A stretch of DNA of 64,000 bases. It comes from a virus. The notes under the pieces are model-generated. The model made no database searches. It was not told the DNA's origin and saw only the letters and a list, made by a program, of their open reading frames with translations. Positions 39,670 to 49,559 of this stretch are shown here, in pieces; the stretch's first letter is position 1; each line of letters begins with the position of its first letter. Both the position numbers and the translations under genes were made by a program. Where the stretch lies: positions 1 through 64,000 of the IMG/VR virus record IMGVR_UViG_3300036770_003386. One strand, given 5' to 3'.

Positions 39670-40797
39670 TCACTTCTTGGCGACTCTACTGAGAGTCTGA
39701 AGATATGCTCCCATCATTGGTGATACAGATTCAGTTAAATCTGAACCATAAGAAGTCTCTTCAGATAATGTCTCGGAGTCATCTCTTTGAGTACCAGCAG
39801 GTCTGGTTGGGAAATATGATTCCCTCAGAGTTACCAGTTTCTCACGATAGTTTTCTTCACTATCAAACTCAACATTTTCTGCAAGAGAAGCGAGTTTGTC
39901 CTTCTGAGAAAGTGCGAGACCCTCAGCGACATCTGCAAAGATTACATCAGCAACCGACTCTGCTAATCTTCTATTCAGAGCAATATTTCTTTCAATTTGC
40001 TCGTTGAGTTTTTCTTCCATTTCATCAAGTTTATCTACCATACTCTCGATTACATCATATCTATCTTCAGGGATTGAAACATAATGATCTTCAAAAAGAC
40101 CTTTCATTCCTTGGAGGAATGATTCTGTCATTTCGGTCTTAAGACCGTGCTCAACTGCGAGTGCATTCTCTTGAATCCACTCGTCAGCAACATACTCAAG
40201 ATAAGCGTCTAAACGCTCAGTAAGTTCTTGTTTGATGAACTCAACTTCTTCAACAAGAGCATTTTCATAAGTCTCTTGAAGTTGTTCTTTAATTTCAGAA
40301 ACTTTTGAACGAATAGCAGTCTCAAAAATAGTACGTGCTTTTTCTTGAAACTCCTCAGAAAGCTCTTCACCAGCAAGAAGAGCATTGACATCTTCTTCGA
40401 TATCAAATTCTTCTTCTACTACTTCTTCTTCGTCGTCACCTTCTTCTGTGACTTCTTCTTCTGCTACTTCTTCTTCACCACCCTCTTCTGCAACTACCTC
40501 TTCCTCTTCTTCGGAAATAGTTTCAGATTCTTCATCAACAGTTTCTTCTTTAACTGCTGCTGCTTTTGCATTAACAACATCCTTTACTTGAGCAAGAGTT
40601 GTTGCTGGATCTTTAATTTTTGCAGAATCGTCGTCTGGACGATAGTTATCTGGAGTAGGGCCACCTAAATCTTCCCATGCACCAGTCTGCCCAGGTGTTG
40701 CGACACCGGAAGCATTTCCAGATTGCATTGGTTCTGCAGGTTTTGCGCCTTTGGTTACTACGTTTTCCATTTCTTGTAAATTTTTACCAACGGACAT
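39670..40797 (-). CDS. gp22: Prohead core scaffolding protein gp22
   Basis: 375 residues. The middle (about 95-155) is a long run of Glu/Asp (EEEEEVVAEEGGEEEVAEEE), followed by a helical, coiled-coil region (160-330) such as ARTIFETAIRSKVSEIKEQL. gp22 is the main scaffold inside the prohead and is degraded by gp21. Its place between gp21 and gp23 is as in T4. A TATAAATA promoter lies 32 bases upstream. Confidence 0.9.
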   Translation of the reverse strand: MSVGKNLQEMENVVTKGAKPAEPMQSGNASGVATPGQTGAWEDLGGPTPDNYRPDDDSAKIKDPATTLAQVKDVVNAKAAAVKEETVDEESETISEEEEEVVAEEGGEEEVAEEEVTEEGDDEEEVVEEEFDIEEDVNALLAGEELSEEFQEKARTIFETAIRSKVSEIKEQLQETYENALVEEVEFIKQELTERLDAYLEYVADEWIQENALAVEHGLKTEMTESFLQGMKGLFEDHYVSIPEDRYDVIESMVDKLDEMEEKLNEQIERNIALNRRLAESVADVIFADVAEGLALSQKDKLASLAENVEFDSEENYREKLVTLRESYFPTRPAGTQRDDSETLSEETSYGSDLTESVSPMMGAYLQTLSRVAKK

Positions 40798-40828
40798 TTG
40801 TTTTAGATCGTTTATTATAATCTATATT

Positions 40829-40836
40829 TATTTATA
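40829..40836 (-). promoter_or_regulatory. T4-type late promoter TATAAATA
   Basis: Exact octamer on the minus strand, 32 bases before gp22, in the gap between gp21 and gp22. Confidence 0.75.
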
Positions 40837-40838
40837 AT

Positions 40839-41489
40839 TTATAAATTTGAAAGAAACTCTTGGAACAATAAAACCTTATTTTCTTGAAAAGTTCTTTCAT
40901 CAACTAAAGTATTAATTCTACGCTTTGTTGATTCGGCAAGTCTTTCACGAAGAATTCCACCTTCCCAAATCCACTCTTTACCTTCCATAATTCCTTGAAC
41001 AAAAGCATCAGGAGCAGAAGGATCGGCAACGATATCAGCAGCAGTTGCTAACATGAAATCTTCGCCAACAACTTTATGACCTTCATTAGTCATTTTAAGT
41101 GATCCTACTCCACGAGAAGAAACACCAAGGCAAACACCTTCACCAATTAATGATTGGGCAATTTTACCCATTGGTGTATCAAGAAGTTGTGCCTTACCTC
41201 TAAAATTATTTCCCTCACACTGAAGAGAAACAATTTTATGAGAAACACGATCAAGATTTACAGTTGGACCATCTGGGTGACCAAGTTCACCTAAAGCACG
41301 TCCTTTATTGACAAAAGATTCTGTATATCTCTTTACTTCACGGGAGAGTGTTTCCATAGGATACATTCTTCCATTACGATTACAAATGTCTCCCTGAAGG
41401 AAGATTCCCTCAATAAACATTTTTTTAGAATTACCCTTTCCTTCGGTAATAAATTTAACTTCTGATACTTCTTCCGTGATTAATTTCAT
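40839..41489 (-). CDS. gp21: Prohead protease gp21
   Basis: 216 residues, herpes-protease-type serine protease. The probable catalytic His is in GELGHPDGPT (H71) and the Ser in LGVSSRGVGS (about 124-125). It cleaves gp23, scaffold and capsid-targeted proteins after [LI]xE. Its substrates in this window probably include the proteins starting at 72, 10716, 38135 and 49868. Confidence 0.93.
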   Translation of the reverse strand: MKLITEEVSEVKFITEGKGNSKKMFIEGIFLQGDICNRNGRMYPMETLSREVKRYTESFVNKGRALGELGHPDGPTVNLDRVSHKIVSLQCEGNNFRGKAQLLDTPMGKIAQSLIGEGVCLGVSSRGVGSLKMTNEGHKVVGEDFMLATAADIVADPSAPDAFVQGIMEGKEWIWEGGILRERLAESTKRRINTLVDERTFQENKVLLFQEFLSNL

Positions 41490-41493
41490 GGTT

Positions 41494-41760
41494 TTAATTT
41501 GTAAATCCTACTTTTGTTCCTCTAACTAAAGCACTATCTGCAAAAACACAATGACTTGCAACTTTTACAAGTTGTTCAACAGAACCACCTGGCATAGTGA
41601 TAGAACCGATACCTGTTCCTCCTTGAGTTTCAACAACTGATACAACATGAGAAGAAGTATCTGTATTTACAAGACGAACTACAGTTGCAGAACTAAAACT
41701 AGTTGCAGTCCCAGTTAATATTGGCAGTGCAATCTCATCACCTAAAATTTTTGTTGTCAT
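41494..41760 (-). CDS. Small beta-rich virion-type protein
   Basis: 88 residues: ALPILTGTATSFSSATVVRL, SHVVSVVETQGGTGIGSITM, HCVFADSALVRGTKVGF. It is all-beta in look, without charged runs. It occupies the usual place between gp21 and the small core protein in cyanomyoviruses; the function is unknown. It begins in the stop codon of the upstream gene (TAATG). Confidence 0.7.
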   Translation of the reverse strand: MTTKILGDEIALPILTGTATSFSSATVVRLVNTDTSSHVVSVVETQGGTGIGSITMPGGSVEQLVKVASHCVFADSALVRGTKVGFTN

Positions 41761-41963
41761 TATTCCTCTTCCTGATCTTGATTATCATCATATTCAAGTT
41801 CATCTTCACTCTCAACATCTTCCACTTCAAACATAGCATTTGCAACATAAGGACGAATTTGGTCAATTTTTTCTGTTGATTTTGCAAAAAGTGCTGCTTT
41901 AATGCCGTCAGAAATTTCTGCAGGAGAAGAATCTGTCGCAATCAAATCGATAATGTTTTCCAT
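41760..41963 (-). CDS. Small acidic prohead core protein (gp67/68-like)
   Basis: 67 residues. A helical part (MENIIDLIATDSSPAEISDG, IKAALFAKSTEKIDQ) is followed by an acidic tail (EDVESEDELEYDD). Size, charge and the portal-protease position fit the T4 core proteins gp67 or gp68, though sequence similarity is too weak to decide. A TATAAATA promoter lies 25 bases upstream. Confidence 0.65.
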   Translation of the reverse strand: MENIIDLIATDSSPAEISDGIKAALFAKSTEKIDQIRPYVANAMFEVEDVESEDELEYDDNQDQEEE

Positions 41964-41987
41964 AAAGTTATTTTATTATTATATTGA

Positions 41988-41995
41988 TATTTATA
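41988..41995 (-). promoter_or_regulatory. T4-type late promoter TATAAATA
   Basis: Exact octamer on the minus strand overlapping the end of gp20, 25 bases before the core-protein gene. Confidence 0.65.
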
Positions 41996-43679
41996 TTTTT
42001 CCACCTTTTGGTTTAATTTCAGGTGGTTGAACCATAGATGCATCAATTCCTGGTTCTTCTGGAACTTCTCCAAGAGGTGCTTCCTCTGCTCCAGTCATGC
42101 CCTGTTTTGGTGAAACTCCTTCACCTTCTTGTGGAATGGGATTTCCCATTTCATCAACTGGAGCATTTGGATCTGGTAAAATGCCCCTCTGAATTTCATC
42201 TTGAATTTGCAAATCAATTTCAATAATTTCTGAATCAGTTTGACGAAGTACTCTTTTTCTTACATATTCTGTTGAATAATATTTTCCAATATAAGGTTCT
42301 ATAGTGGTTGCAAGAGTCAATCTATTAGTTAACATTTCCGACTCTTTTAATTCAGCAAACTGATTATCATAAAGAAAATCATATTGAATATGATCTTCCA
42401 TTTTTTCCCAGTCTTCTGGTGATACTATATTTTTTAATAATAATTGAGTGCGAAGCATGTCACTAAACATGCTTGCAAATCTTTTTCTAAGTCTTCCTAC
42501 AAACTTTGCAAATTTTAATTCGTCTCTGAGAATTTCAGATGATCTACCTAGGTTAAAACCAGTGTCTCCAGTAATTCTTGATTCTGGAACATTTAATGAA
42601 CGATAAAGTTTCTTTTGAAAATAATTAACATCTGATAATTCTCCAAGATTTTGACCTCCAGGTAAAGTAGTGATTTCTGTGCCTCTACCACCCTCTCTTC
42701 TTGGAAGCCAAAAATCTTCAAGCATACTCATGAATTTACGATCATCACGAACTTCACCAGTATTAGCATCGTAAACAAGTTTGTTACGATAGCGACTCAT
42801 GACCTCTTTTAGATATTGCTCAGCCTTTACTTTAGGAAGATTTCCAACATCAATATAAAAAATACGACGTTCTGGTGCTCTTGACAATCTATAGATAACC
42901 AAAGAATCTTCAATCATTCTTAATTGATTGAGTGCCTTGATTGCTTTATGAAGATAAGATAAAATAGTTCCCTTGTTTCTATCAACTAAACCTGATGTAC
43001 AGTATGTAATTGAATCTTTAGTTATTTTAATTCCTTTTTGTGGTCTACTGTTATATGAAGTTAATGAATAACTTGACGATGGAGTGTAGATATAATATTC
43101 TTCTATTTCTGGAAACTTAACATCTTCCTGCCCTGCTAAAAATCTTGTTGATTGCTGATTTTTTACTTTCTTTTCTTGCTTAACATGCTTTATTCGCATG
43201 GAATCAATATAACGTATTTCCTGTATTCCATCTTCTGGTCTTTTTACATCAATAACTTTCAGGTAAAATAATCTTCCATCAACATACCAATTCCTAAAAA
43301 TTTCATGACATTTTCTATCAAAATCCATCATTTCTTTAATGGATTTAAATTCTTTACGCATAATCTCTTTCAACTTGTCACTTGCATTCAAGTTTGAAAG
43401 TTCTATTTCTACAGGAGAATCATATAAGTCACTTACCAATGCTTCATTTACAACATCTTCTATGGCATTGTCACACTCTGGATGCAATGCCATTTCTCTA
43501 TATCTTTTAATTAAATCGTACTCTGTACGATAAACACCTTCAATATCAACATACTGACCATAAAAACCACTTTGTATATAATGATCAACCCCGTCCTCAT
43601 TTGAAGGAGGTACGGGGGATACTATAGACTTAGATTTTTTTTCGCTATCCTCAATTGAAAAACCAAAAAGTTTCGCCAT
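41991..43679 (-). CDS. gp20: Portal vertex protein gp20
   Basis: 562 residues. NAIEDVVNEALVSDL, VIYRLSRAPERRIFYIDVGN, EGGRGTEITTLPGGQNLGEL, NVPESRITGDTGFNLGRSSE and the Pro-rich tail are typical of T4 gp20, the gene used as a cyanophage marker. It forms the dodecameric DNA channel at the head-tail vertex. Confidence 0.97.
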   Translation of the reverse strand: MAKLFGFSIEDSEKKSKSIVSPVPPSNEDGVDHYIQSGFYGQYVDIEGVYRTEYDLIKRYREMALHPECDNAIEDVVNEALVSDLYDSPVEIELSNLNASDKLKEIMRKEFKSIKEMMDFDRKCHEIFRNWYVDGRLFYLKVIDVKRPEDGIQEIRYIDSMRIKHVKQEKKVKNQQSTRFLAGQEDVKFPEIEEYYIYTPSSSYSLTSYNSRPQKGIKITKDSITYCTSGLVDRNKGTILSYLHKAIKALNQLRMIEDSLVIYRLSRAPERRIFYIDVGNLPKVKAEQYLKEVMSRYRNKLVYDANTGEVRDDRKFMSMLEDFWLPRREGGRGTEITTLPGGQNLGELSDVNYFQKKLYRSLNVPESRITGDTGFNLGRSSEILRDELKFAKFVGRLRKRFASMFSDMLRTQLLLKNIVSPEDWEKMEDHIQYDFLYDNQFAELKESEMLTNRLTLATTIEPYIGKYYSTEYVRKRVLRQTDSEIIEIDLQIQDEIQRGILPDPNAPVDEMGNPIPQEGEGVSPKQGMTGAEEAPLGEVPEEPGIDASMVQPPEIKPKGGKI

Positions 43680-43707
43680 TTTATAAATTTAACTGCTTAT
43701 TATGTAT

Positions 43708-43715
43708 TATTTATC
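43708..43715 (-). promoter_or_regulatory. Late-promoter variant GATAAATA
   Basis: Matches TATAAATA in 7 of 8 positions and overlaps the gp19 stop codon (TGATAAATA). It lies 29 bases before gp20. Confidence 0.45.
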
Positions 43716-44304
43716 AATTGATATTTGTTCCACCAGATACGGGAGAATTACCCTTGAGTGCTTCCCACCAAAGAACTTGCATTTCTACAGTAAATTCTTG
43801 AATATTGGCATTGTCTGCGGAAACAGGAATTGCTGCAACGGAAGTTGGGAAAAGATCATATAAATGATATGCTCTTAAAGTTTTTCCGTCACGATCTAAT
43901 TGATAGACAAATGCATCTGCAGTATATGAAGCTGGATCTGTTGCACCAGTTCCATCAGAAACTCTATTGATTTTGTTGACCCAGTTTTCAAATGCTGAGC
44001 GAATGCTAAAGTCAGTGTCGTTAACAATTGTAATTGTCCAACTTTCAAAAGATCTGTCACCAGCAACTTTTAATGTACGACCTCTAAAAGGCACATCGAT
44101 CATTGCAACTTGAGATGCTGGTAAGTTAGCAGCTTTAATTAAAAATCTAGATTTTTCTAAAACTGCATTTTCAACTTTTGCAATATCCGGAAAAGAAATT
44201 ACAACTTCAAATAGATTACTTCTTGCACCACCTCCAGTTAACTGACTTTTGAAGTCAGTAATTTTTCTAAGAGGAGGTGGATTAAATTGTGTTCTTGTTG
44301 CCAT
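43714..44304 (-). CDS. gp19: Tail tube protein gp19
   Basis: 196 residues. AGDRSFESWTITIVNDTDFS matches AGDRTFDDWTVTVMND of T4 gp19. FPDIAKVENAVLEKSRFLIK and the C-terminal IQEFTVEMQVLWWE also fit. It forms the inner tube of the contractile tail and follows gp18 by 17 bases. Confidence 0.95.
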   Translation of the reverse strand: MATRTQFNPPPLRKITDFKSQLTGGGARSNLFEVVISFPDIAKVENAVLEKSRFLIKAANLPASQVAMIDVPFRGRTLKVAGDRSFESWTITIVNDTDFSIRSAFENWVNKINRVSDGTGATDPASYTADAFVYQLDRDGKTLRAYHLYDLFPTSVAAIPVSADNANIQEFTVEMQVLWWEALKGNSPVSGGTNIN

Positions 44305-44321
44305 TTGATTTAACCTCTAAA

Positions 44322-46475
44322 TTAGAAATTGCCGATTACTTCTTCAAAAGCGACACCAGTTCTGGTGGCAATGAAGGTCAGACCAATGAAGTTTATTGAC
44401 TTCGCTGGTTTGATGTAAATATCTGCAACAAACTCGTTAGCATCAATAATTGCAGGAGTGTTGTTAGTTTCATCGCAGACTACAACATAATCAAAGATAC
44501 CTCTCTTAGATTGGACATCTCTTAAGAATGGTTCAACAATATTAACAAAGTTTGTTCTGGTTAATTCGTCATTAAACTCAAAGAGTTGATCCTTTGCTGC
44601 TGCAGAAATTGCATTTTCAAGGTAAACGAACAATCTACGAACATTAATTCTATCAAATGCAGATGCTTTTCCGTATCCAGTTTTATCTCCAAAGAGAATG
44701 ATACCATCTCCAGGAGATAAAATCACAGAATTAATTCTGTTTGTATAAAGACGATCTCTTTGAATTTTTCCTGGATTATATGCAAGTTTAACTGCATTCA
44801 AGATTGCTCCTCTGGTAGTTCCTGCTGGAGAATACCATGGGAAATTGTTAATATCATTTCTTGCACAACAACCAGCAATGTCTCCATTTAAAGGAACATA
44901 TCTGAATGTGCTATTGAATCTATCATACATGTACTTATAACCACTATCGAAAATGGCATAAGTTGATGATGCGACTGGAGCGTAGAAACTAACTACATTT
45001 TCAGTAACTGTATCAACATCTCTGATTGTTTCAGCAATCTGTGATGATGTATCAGTAATTGCAGCACCTCTGTATGGTGAGATGAAAGCAATTGCATCTT
45101 TTCTCAATTCTGCAACAGAAATTAGTTTATTTGCAAGTGCTTGAGCATCTTCTTTAGCATAACCTGCAGATCCCATCAGAAGAAAATCAATATCAGTTTC
45201 TTCCTCATTAATAAATGCATCATATCCTGAGATTATTTCTCCAAGTGTAGCAGATAACGAACCAGCGGTATCTATAGTGGAATTTCCATCATAGTTCTTT
45301 CCTCCACTGAGTGACAGATCTAAAGCACCACCACCAGCAAAAATAACATCTTGTGCCTCTTGATCCCAACCAGTATCGGTTGCAAGTTCAAATCCTTCAC
45401 CAAATCCTGTAGTTACAATACCTGCTGGAGAAGATCCTGCAAAAATGTATTGTGAACCAGTGGTTAAATACTTTCTCCAGTAAGAAGGACTTCCAGAAGA
45501 GTAGAGAGCATCTTTTGCCTTTGAAAGACCTACATGCTTTTCTAATATTGTTCCAGAATTTCCAGTAATCTTTCCTTCATCATCAATTACTACAATATGC
45601 AGTTCGTCAAATCTAGAATTTCTTTCTGCAGCAAATTCAGAAGTACTTGGTCTTGGTGTCAGTGAATTCCAAGAAACTTGTGTTCCTGATGAAAGAGTAA
45701 CTTTTTGTTGATCAAACCAATCTAATTCTACTGAATAAGATCTCGATGTAAACGCCATAGATACATTAGTTGTATGTATACCTACAGTACCATTATCAGC
45801 AAAATTATATACACCTAATGGTTGATAATCAACATTAGTTGCAGTTCCTGCAGCAGATACATGATTAATAACTTTAACGTTAATTTGACTCGCGCCAACT
45901 TCAGTAATCACACCTTTTAAATAACCATCTAAAACAGAAGTGGTTCCTGCTCCAGGTAAAGTATTAGAAATTGCTTGAGTTATTCCATATCCAACTGATA
46001 CACCGTCAGTATTAAATCCAGTTAAAATTTGATCTGCTTGAGCATCAATTATTGAAACCTTGATTCCATTTGCCCAAGATCCTGGGTTTTGTGCAAGTAC
46101 AGTTACATCTGTAATTGGATTATCTAAGTAACCTAACTCAGTATAATGACCTAAACTTTTTACCTTAATCTCTACGGAACCAGATCTTGCATTTTTTAAG
46201 TCAGAACTATCAGTTCTAACAACTTGCATTGTTCCACCATATGCCAGATAAGAAGAAGCGACCATCCAATGCTCATAGTGCTTATCTGTAGAATATGGTT
46301 TTCCAAAGGTGTTCAGTAAATCATTTTCATTTTCAACTAAAGTTGGTTCATCTACAGGTCCTTTTGCAAATGGTGATGCGATTGCACCCACAGAAGCTGA
46401 TACTGGATCTATTCTTCCAACAGTTAAATCAACCTCTCTTATTAAAATTCCAGGAGATGCTAAATTAAGTGGCAT
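44322..46475 (-). CDS. gp18: Tail sheath protein gp18
   Basis: 717 residues. The N-terminal LASPGILIREVDLTVGRIDP and C-terminal RRLFVYLENAISAAAKDQLF, FNDELTRTNFVNIVEPFLRD are typical of T4-type sheath proteins. The middle carries the variable outer domains. A TATAAATA promoter lies 36 bases upstream and a good ribosome site (AGGAG) precedes the ATG. Confidence 0.96.
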   Translation of the reverse strand: MPLNLASPGILIREVDLTVGRIDPVSASVGAIASPFAKGPVDEPTLVENENDLLNTFGKPYSTDKHYEHWMVASSYLAYGGTMQVVRTDSSDLKNARSGSVEIKVKSLGHYTELGYLDNPITDVTVLAQNPGSWANGIKVSIIDAQADQILTGFNTDGVSVGYGITQAISNTLPGAGTTSVLDGYLKGVITEVGASQINVKVINHVSAAGTATNVDYQPLGVYNFADNGTVGIHTTNVSMAFTSRSYSVELDWFDQQKVTLSSGTQVSWNSLTPRPSTSEFAAERNSRFDELHIVVIDDEGKITGNSGTILEKHVGLSKAKDALYSSGSPSYWRKYLTTGSQYIFAGSSPAGIVTTGFGEGFELATDTGWDQEAQDVIFAGGGALDLSLSGGKNYDGNSTIDTAGSLSATLGEIISGYDAFINEEETDIDFLLMGSAGYAKEDAQALANKLISVAELRKDAIAFISPYRGAAITDTSSQIAETIRDVDTVTENVVSFYAPVASSTYAIFDSGYKYMYDRFNSTFRYVPLNGDIAGCCARNDINNFPWYSPAGTTRGAILNAVKLAYNPGKIQRDRLYTNRINSVILSPGDGIILFGDKTGYGKASAFDRINVRRLFVYLENAISAAAKDQLFEFNDELTRTNFVNIVEPFLRDVQSKRGIFDYVVVCDETNNTPAIIDANEFVADIYIKPAKSINFIGLTFIATRTGVAFEEVIGNF

Positions 46476-46510
46476 CTTTATTCTCCTACAAGTCCAGAAT
46501 TATCTAAAAA

Positions 46511-46518
46511 TATTTATA
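46511..46518 (-). promoter_or_regulatory. T4-type late promoter TATAAATA
   Basis: Exact octamer on the minus strand, 36 bases before gp18, in the gap after gp17. Confidence 0.75.
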
Positions 46519-46537
46519 ATTTTGTCCGCTTTAAGAC

Positions 46538-48235
46538 CTACATGTAATCCCACATATATGATCTGTCTCCGTATTCATCTACATTCCAGACTTCCATCGC
46601 ATGATTACTTTTATCTGTTCCTGCCCAAATCCATTTATCCTCACTATTTTTATCAATGATTGGTTCAAAATCATCCAAACCATCAGAAATGAATCCAAAT
46701 GGAGACATATCTTGCTCTATTTGATTTTTTTGCTCTTCATAAATTCTTTTACGAACATCATTATTAGTCATTTCTTTGAAGTAAGGTTGTGCAACTAACC
46801 AGGAAAAAATGACAAGACACATTGCCAAGTCATCATTACAACCCTCTTCTGCCTCAAATGAATTATGTCTCTGTGCAAATGTTGTAAGTTCTGATATAAT
46901 ATCATAGTCAATTGTTATCAGTTTATCATCTTCCATTAATGTTTTGAGATTAGAACATCCCAGTTTTTTAACTGCAGATGTCATTCTTATTCCAAGTTGA
47001 GATTTTTTACCACTAAATCCAGTCCCAACAATTTGTCCAGCACGTCCTCTCATAGAACACATAAGAACGTTATCATATTCTAAGTCGAAATGTAAAATAT
47101 TAGCAACTTGATCTCCAATATCATTAACTTCAACTAATAACCAAGCATTATTATAACCTCTTGCCACTTCATTAATTATACTTGGAAATAACATTGGTTT
47201 TATTTCATTATTTCTATACTTTGCAACTACTTTATATGGAAAATTTGTAATATCGAAAACGACAAACGCAGAATAATCATTACTCATACCGCGAGCAACG
47301 TCAACAGTCATTAGATAATTATTATCCTTTTTTGGATGTTCATAAATGTCCAACCCAGCATTTCTCTTAATTGGATCCTCATAAACTAGATTTCTGAGTT
47401 TTGCTGGATTGATAAGGGTATTTGTAGAACCCAAGAACTCGCAGTTAAATTCCACATTAAACTGCTGCTCAGAAGTGTTAGCAATCGTCTGCTCCTTCCA
47501 GGCAGCGTCTCTACCAGGTACTTCCGACCAATGGACATCTGTAGGTACGTATTCATTCTTGCCCCGTTCAGCGTCATGCCACATGCGGTAGAAATGGTTC
47601 ATACCGCGTGGAGTAGAAACGATAATTACTTTCGTACTCTGTCCAGAAGAAATAGTAGGATAAACAGAGGCAAAGAAGTCATCAGCAATGTGATTCGGGA
47701 TGAAAGCGAACTCGTCAAGAAAGATGACATTATAGGATCCACCTCGGACAGCAGATGAAGAAGTAGAGTTAGATGAAATTTTGGATCCATTTTCTAATTC
47801 TAAACTACCTTTATTCCATGATATAATTCCTTGTTGCATCCATTTTGGTAGATTTTCATAAGCAAGTTGCAATCTACCAAGAAGATCTCTAGCAGTAGAT
47901 GCTTTGTTTGCTAAGATTGCGATGTTAACATTATCGTTGAAAACTGCATAATGTAAAAGATATGAAACTACTGTAGTACTTTTCCCCGTCTGACGAGGCA
48001 TCTTACAAATGTTAAAACGATTATTATGAAAATTTTCAATCAGTTTTTCTTGAAATGGATACATTTCAAATGGAACAAGACCATGATCGAGAGAAACAAT
48101 CTTGATATAGTTTCTGGCAAAATATACTGGATCTTCTTTACATTTTAAAAACTCAATAACTTGCTTTTCTGTAAACTCAATTGGGGTATTTGCTTTTTTG
48201 AGCAGAGGATTGCCCAAATAGATATTATCAGACAT
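46538..48235 (-). CDS. gp17: Terminase large subunit gp17
   Basis: 565 residues. Walker A PRQTGKST (80-87), Walker B NVIFLDEFAF (169-178) and coupling SGQSTKVIIVSTPRG. The RNase H-type nuclease part has MTVDVARGMSNDYSAF and a later Asp in the acidic cluster. It pumps DNA into the head through gp20. AAGGAG precedes the ATG. Confidence 0.96.
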   Translation of the reverse strand: MSDNIYLGNPLLKKANTPIEFTEKQVIEFLKCKEDPVYFARNYIKIVSLDHGLVPFEMYPFQEKLIENFHNNRFNICKMPRQTGKSTTVVSYLLHYAVFNDNVNIAILANKASTARDLLGRLQLAYENLPKWMQQGIISWNKGSLELENGSKISSNSTSSSAVRGGSYNVIFLDEFAFIPNHIADDFFASVYPTISSGQSTKVIIVSTPRGMNHFYRMWHDAERGKNEYVPTDVHWSEVPGRDAAWKEQTIANTSEQQFNVEFNCEFLGSTNTLINPAKLRNLVYEDPIKRNAGLDIYEHPKKDNNYLMTVDVARGMSNDYSAFVVFDITNFPYKVVAKYRNNEIKPMLFPSIINEVARGYNNAWLLVEVNDIGDQVANILHFDLEYDNVLMCSMRGRAGQIVGTGFSGKKSQLGIRMTSAVKKLGCSNLKTLMEDDKLITIDYDIISELTTFAQRHNSFEAEEGCNDDLAMCLVIFSWLVAQPYFKEMTNNDVRKRIYEEQKNQIEQDMSPFGFISDGLDDFEPIIDKNSEDKWIWAGTDKSNHAMEVWNVDEYGDRSYMWDYM

Positions 48236-48246
48236 AATATATCTCC

Positions 48247-49557
48247 TTATGTTAAATCATAAAAACTAATAGAACCGATACAATCCGCAGAACCACTGAC
48301 TGCTCTGACTGCTAGAGTTAAAATATCACTCACCTTTGCTTGAGTTCTTCCAAGTTGCAAGTCCCAGTTATAGTTACTCTCAATATTTAAAGGAGTATCT
48401 GATTTATTTGCAGAAGAAACAAAGTCATTCAATATAAAACTTCCACCAGTCATTGTGGTTGCATCAGTATTGAATTGTGCATTTGGGGTATTTACTGCAG
48501 TCCAAGTTAAAGTTCCTACATTGGATAGAGTTGCATTTCTTATCAAAGCAACCTCTAAAACTGCAGTAGATGCAGAACTTCCCAAAAATGCAAAAGATTT
48601 TGGAAGGATGATTGAATCTTCTCTTCCTGGAGTGAGACGAATACTTAATAAAGGAACAAAAGAAGTTCCCGAAACCGAAACTGTGGTTGTTCTTCTAGCA
48701 ATATCTCTTTTTACTAATCTCTCATAACCACCATTTGATTGAACAGATACACAAATCTGTTTCATAGTAGAAGCAGATGTTGTAATTCCTGTGTTTAGAA
48801 TTTCATATCTAACTGGAAGTGTCGCAGTAGTCATATAAGTGGAATCAATACGATTTGCGTGATTAAATTGATGAACTGGAATAAATTTTCCATCAATTGC
48901 AAATCCTACTCTAACTGAACCTACACCCAACCATTCATATTCAGTAAAAAGAATTTGTGCTTTAGATATATCTAACTCAATACCACTTGGATTACTTGTG
49001 CTAAATCCAGTTCCATCAAGAGTATCCAAATTCCACTCCGATTGCGGAACTGTGATAGTGGTTCCTACTCCAGAAGTTGCAGTCCTCTTAATAATGTTGA
49101 GTTGGGAACCATTTAGTTCAAGCATTACACCATTCTCTGATGATGCATATCCTGCTCTTTGAACTAGATTTTCCTTTGCAGGATTGAATACAAATGTTTG
49201 AAGAACTTGTAAGGATTTTCCTGGTTGATATGAGAATACTCTTTTGCTTTCACGAATGTAAGAACATCCTGCAGTAGTTCCAATACCTAATGTTGCGGTA
49301 CTTTGTGCGGTGATGATTCCTACAGTAGAACCAGATCCAATGACGACATCACTGAAATCACCATCCTGCGAATATCTGTGAGACGAATCAAAAAGTGTAA
49401 AAGGTTGTGATACTTTTAATCTTCCAAAAAGATCCCCACTAAATCCTTGCCCTAGGTCATCATAAATATTTCCGTACCTATCAGCACGCATATAAACTTC
49501 AAAAAGACTTCTTTCTTGATTTAGATAGTCTTGTGTATTCTTATTCCATTGTGCCAT
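48247..49557 (-). CDS. Virion structural protein between gp17 and gp16
   Basis: 436 residues, beta-rich. NTQDYLNQERSLFEVYMRAD, RYGNIYDDLGQGFSGDLFGR and LKVSQPFTLFDSSHRYSQDG open the protein; the C-terminal half has GGSFILNDFVSSANKSD. It belongs to a structural family usual at this place in cyanomyoviruses. Its position in the particle (tail or head surface) is not clear. No enzyme motif. Confidence 0.7.
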   Translation of the reverse strand: MAQWNKNTQDYLNQERSLFEVYMRADRYGNIYDDLGQGFSGDLFGRLKVSQPFTLFDSSHRYSQDGDFSDVVIGSGSTVGIITAQSTATLGIGTTAGCSYIRESKRVFSYQPGKSLQVLQTFVFNPAKENLVQRAGYASSENGVMLELNGSQLNIIKRTATSGVGTTITVPQSEWNLDTLDGTGFSTSNPSGIELDISKAQILFTEYEWLGVGSVRVGFAIDGKFIPVHQFNHANRIDSTYMTTATLPVRYEILNTGITTSASTMKQICVSVQSNGGYERLVKRDIARRTTTVSVSGTSFVPLLSIRLTPGREDSIILPKSFAFLGSSASTAVLEVALIRNATLSNVGTLTWTAVNTPNAQFNTDATTMTGGSFILNDFVSSANKSDTPLNIESNYNWDLQLGRTQAKVSDILTLAVRAVSGSADCIGSISFYDLT

Positions 49558-49559
49558 TA

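Noticed and set aside
40345-40668. Plus-strand Phe- and Ser-rich frames opposite gp22
   Set aside because: They are the antisense of the Glu-rich tract (GAA/GAG read as TTC/CTC).
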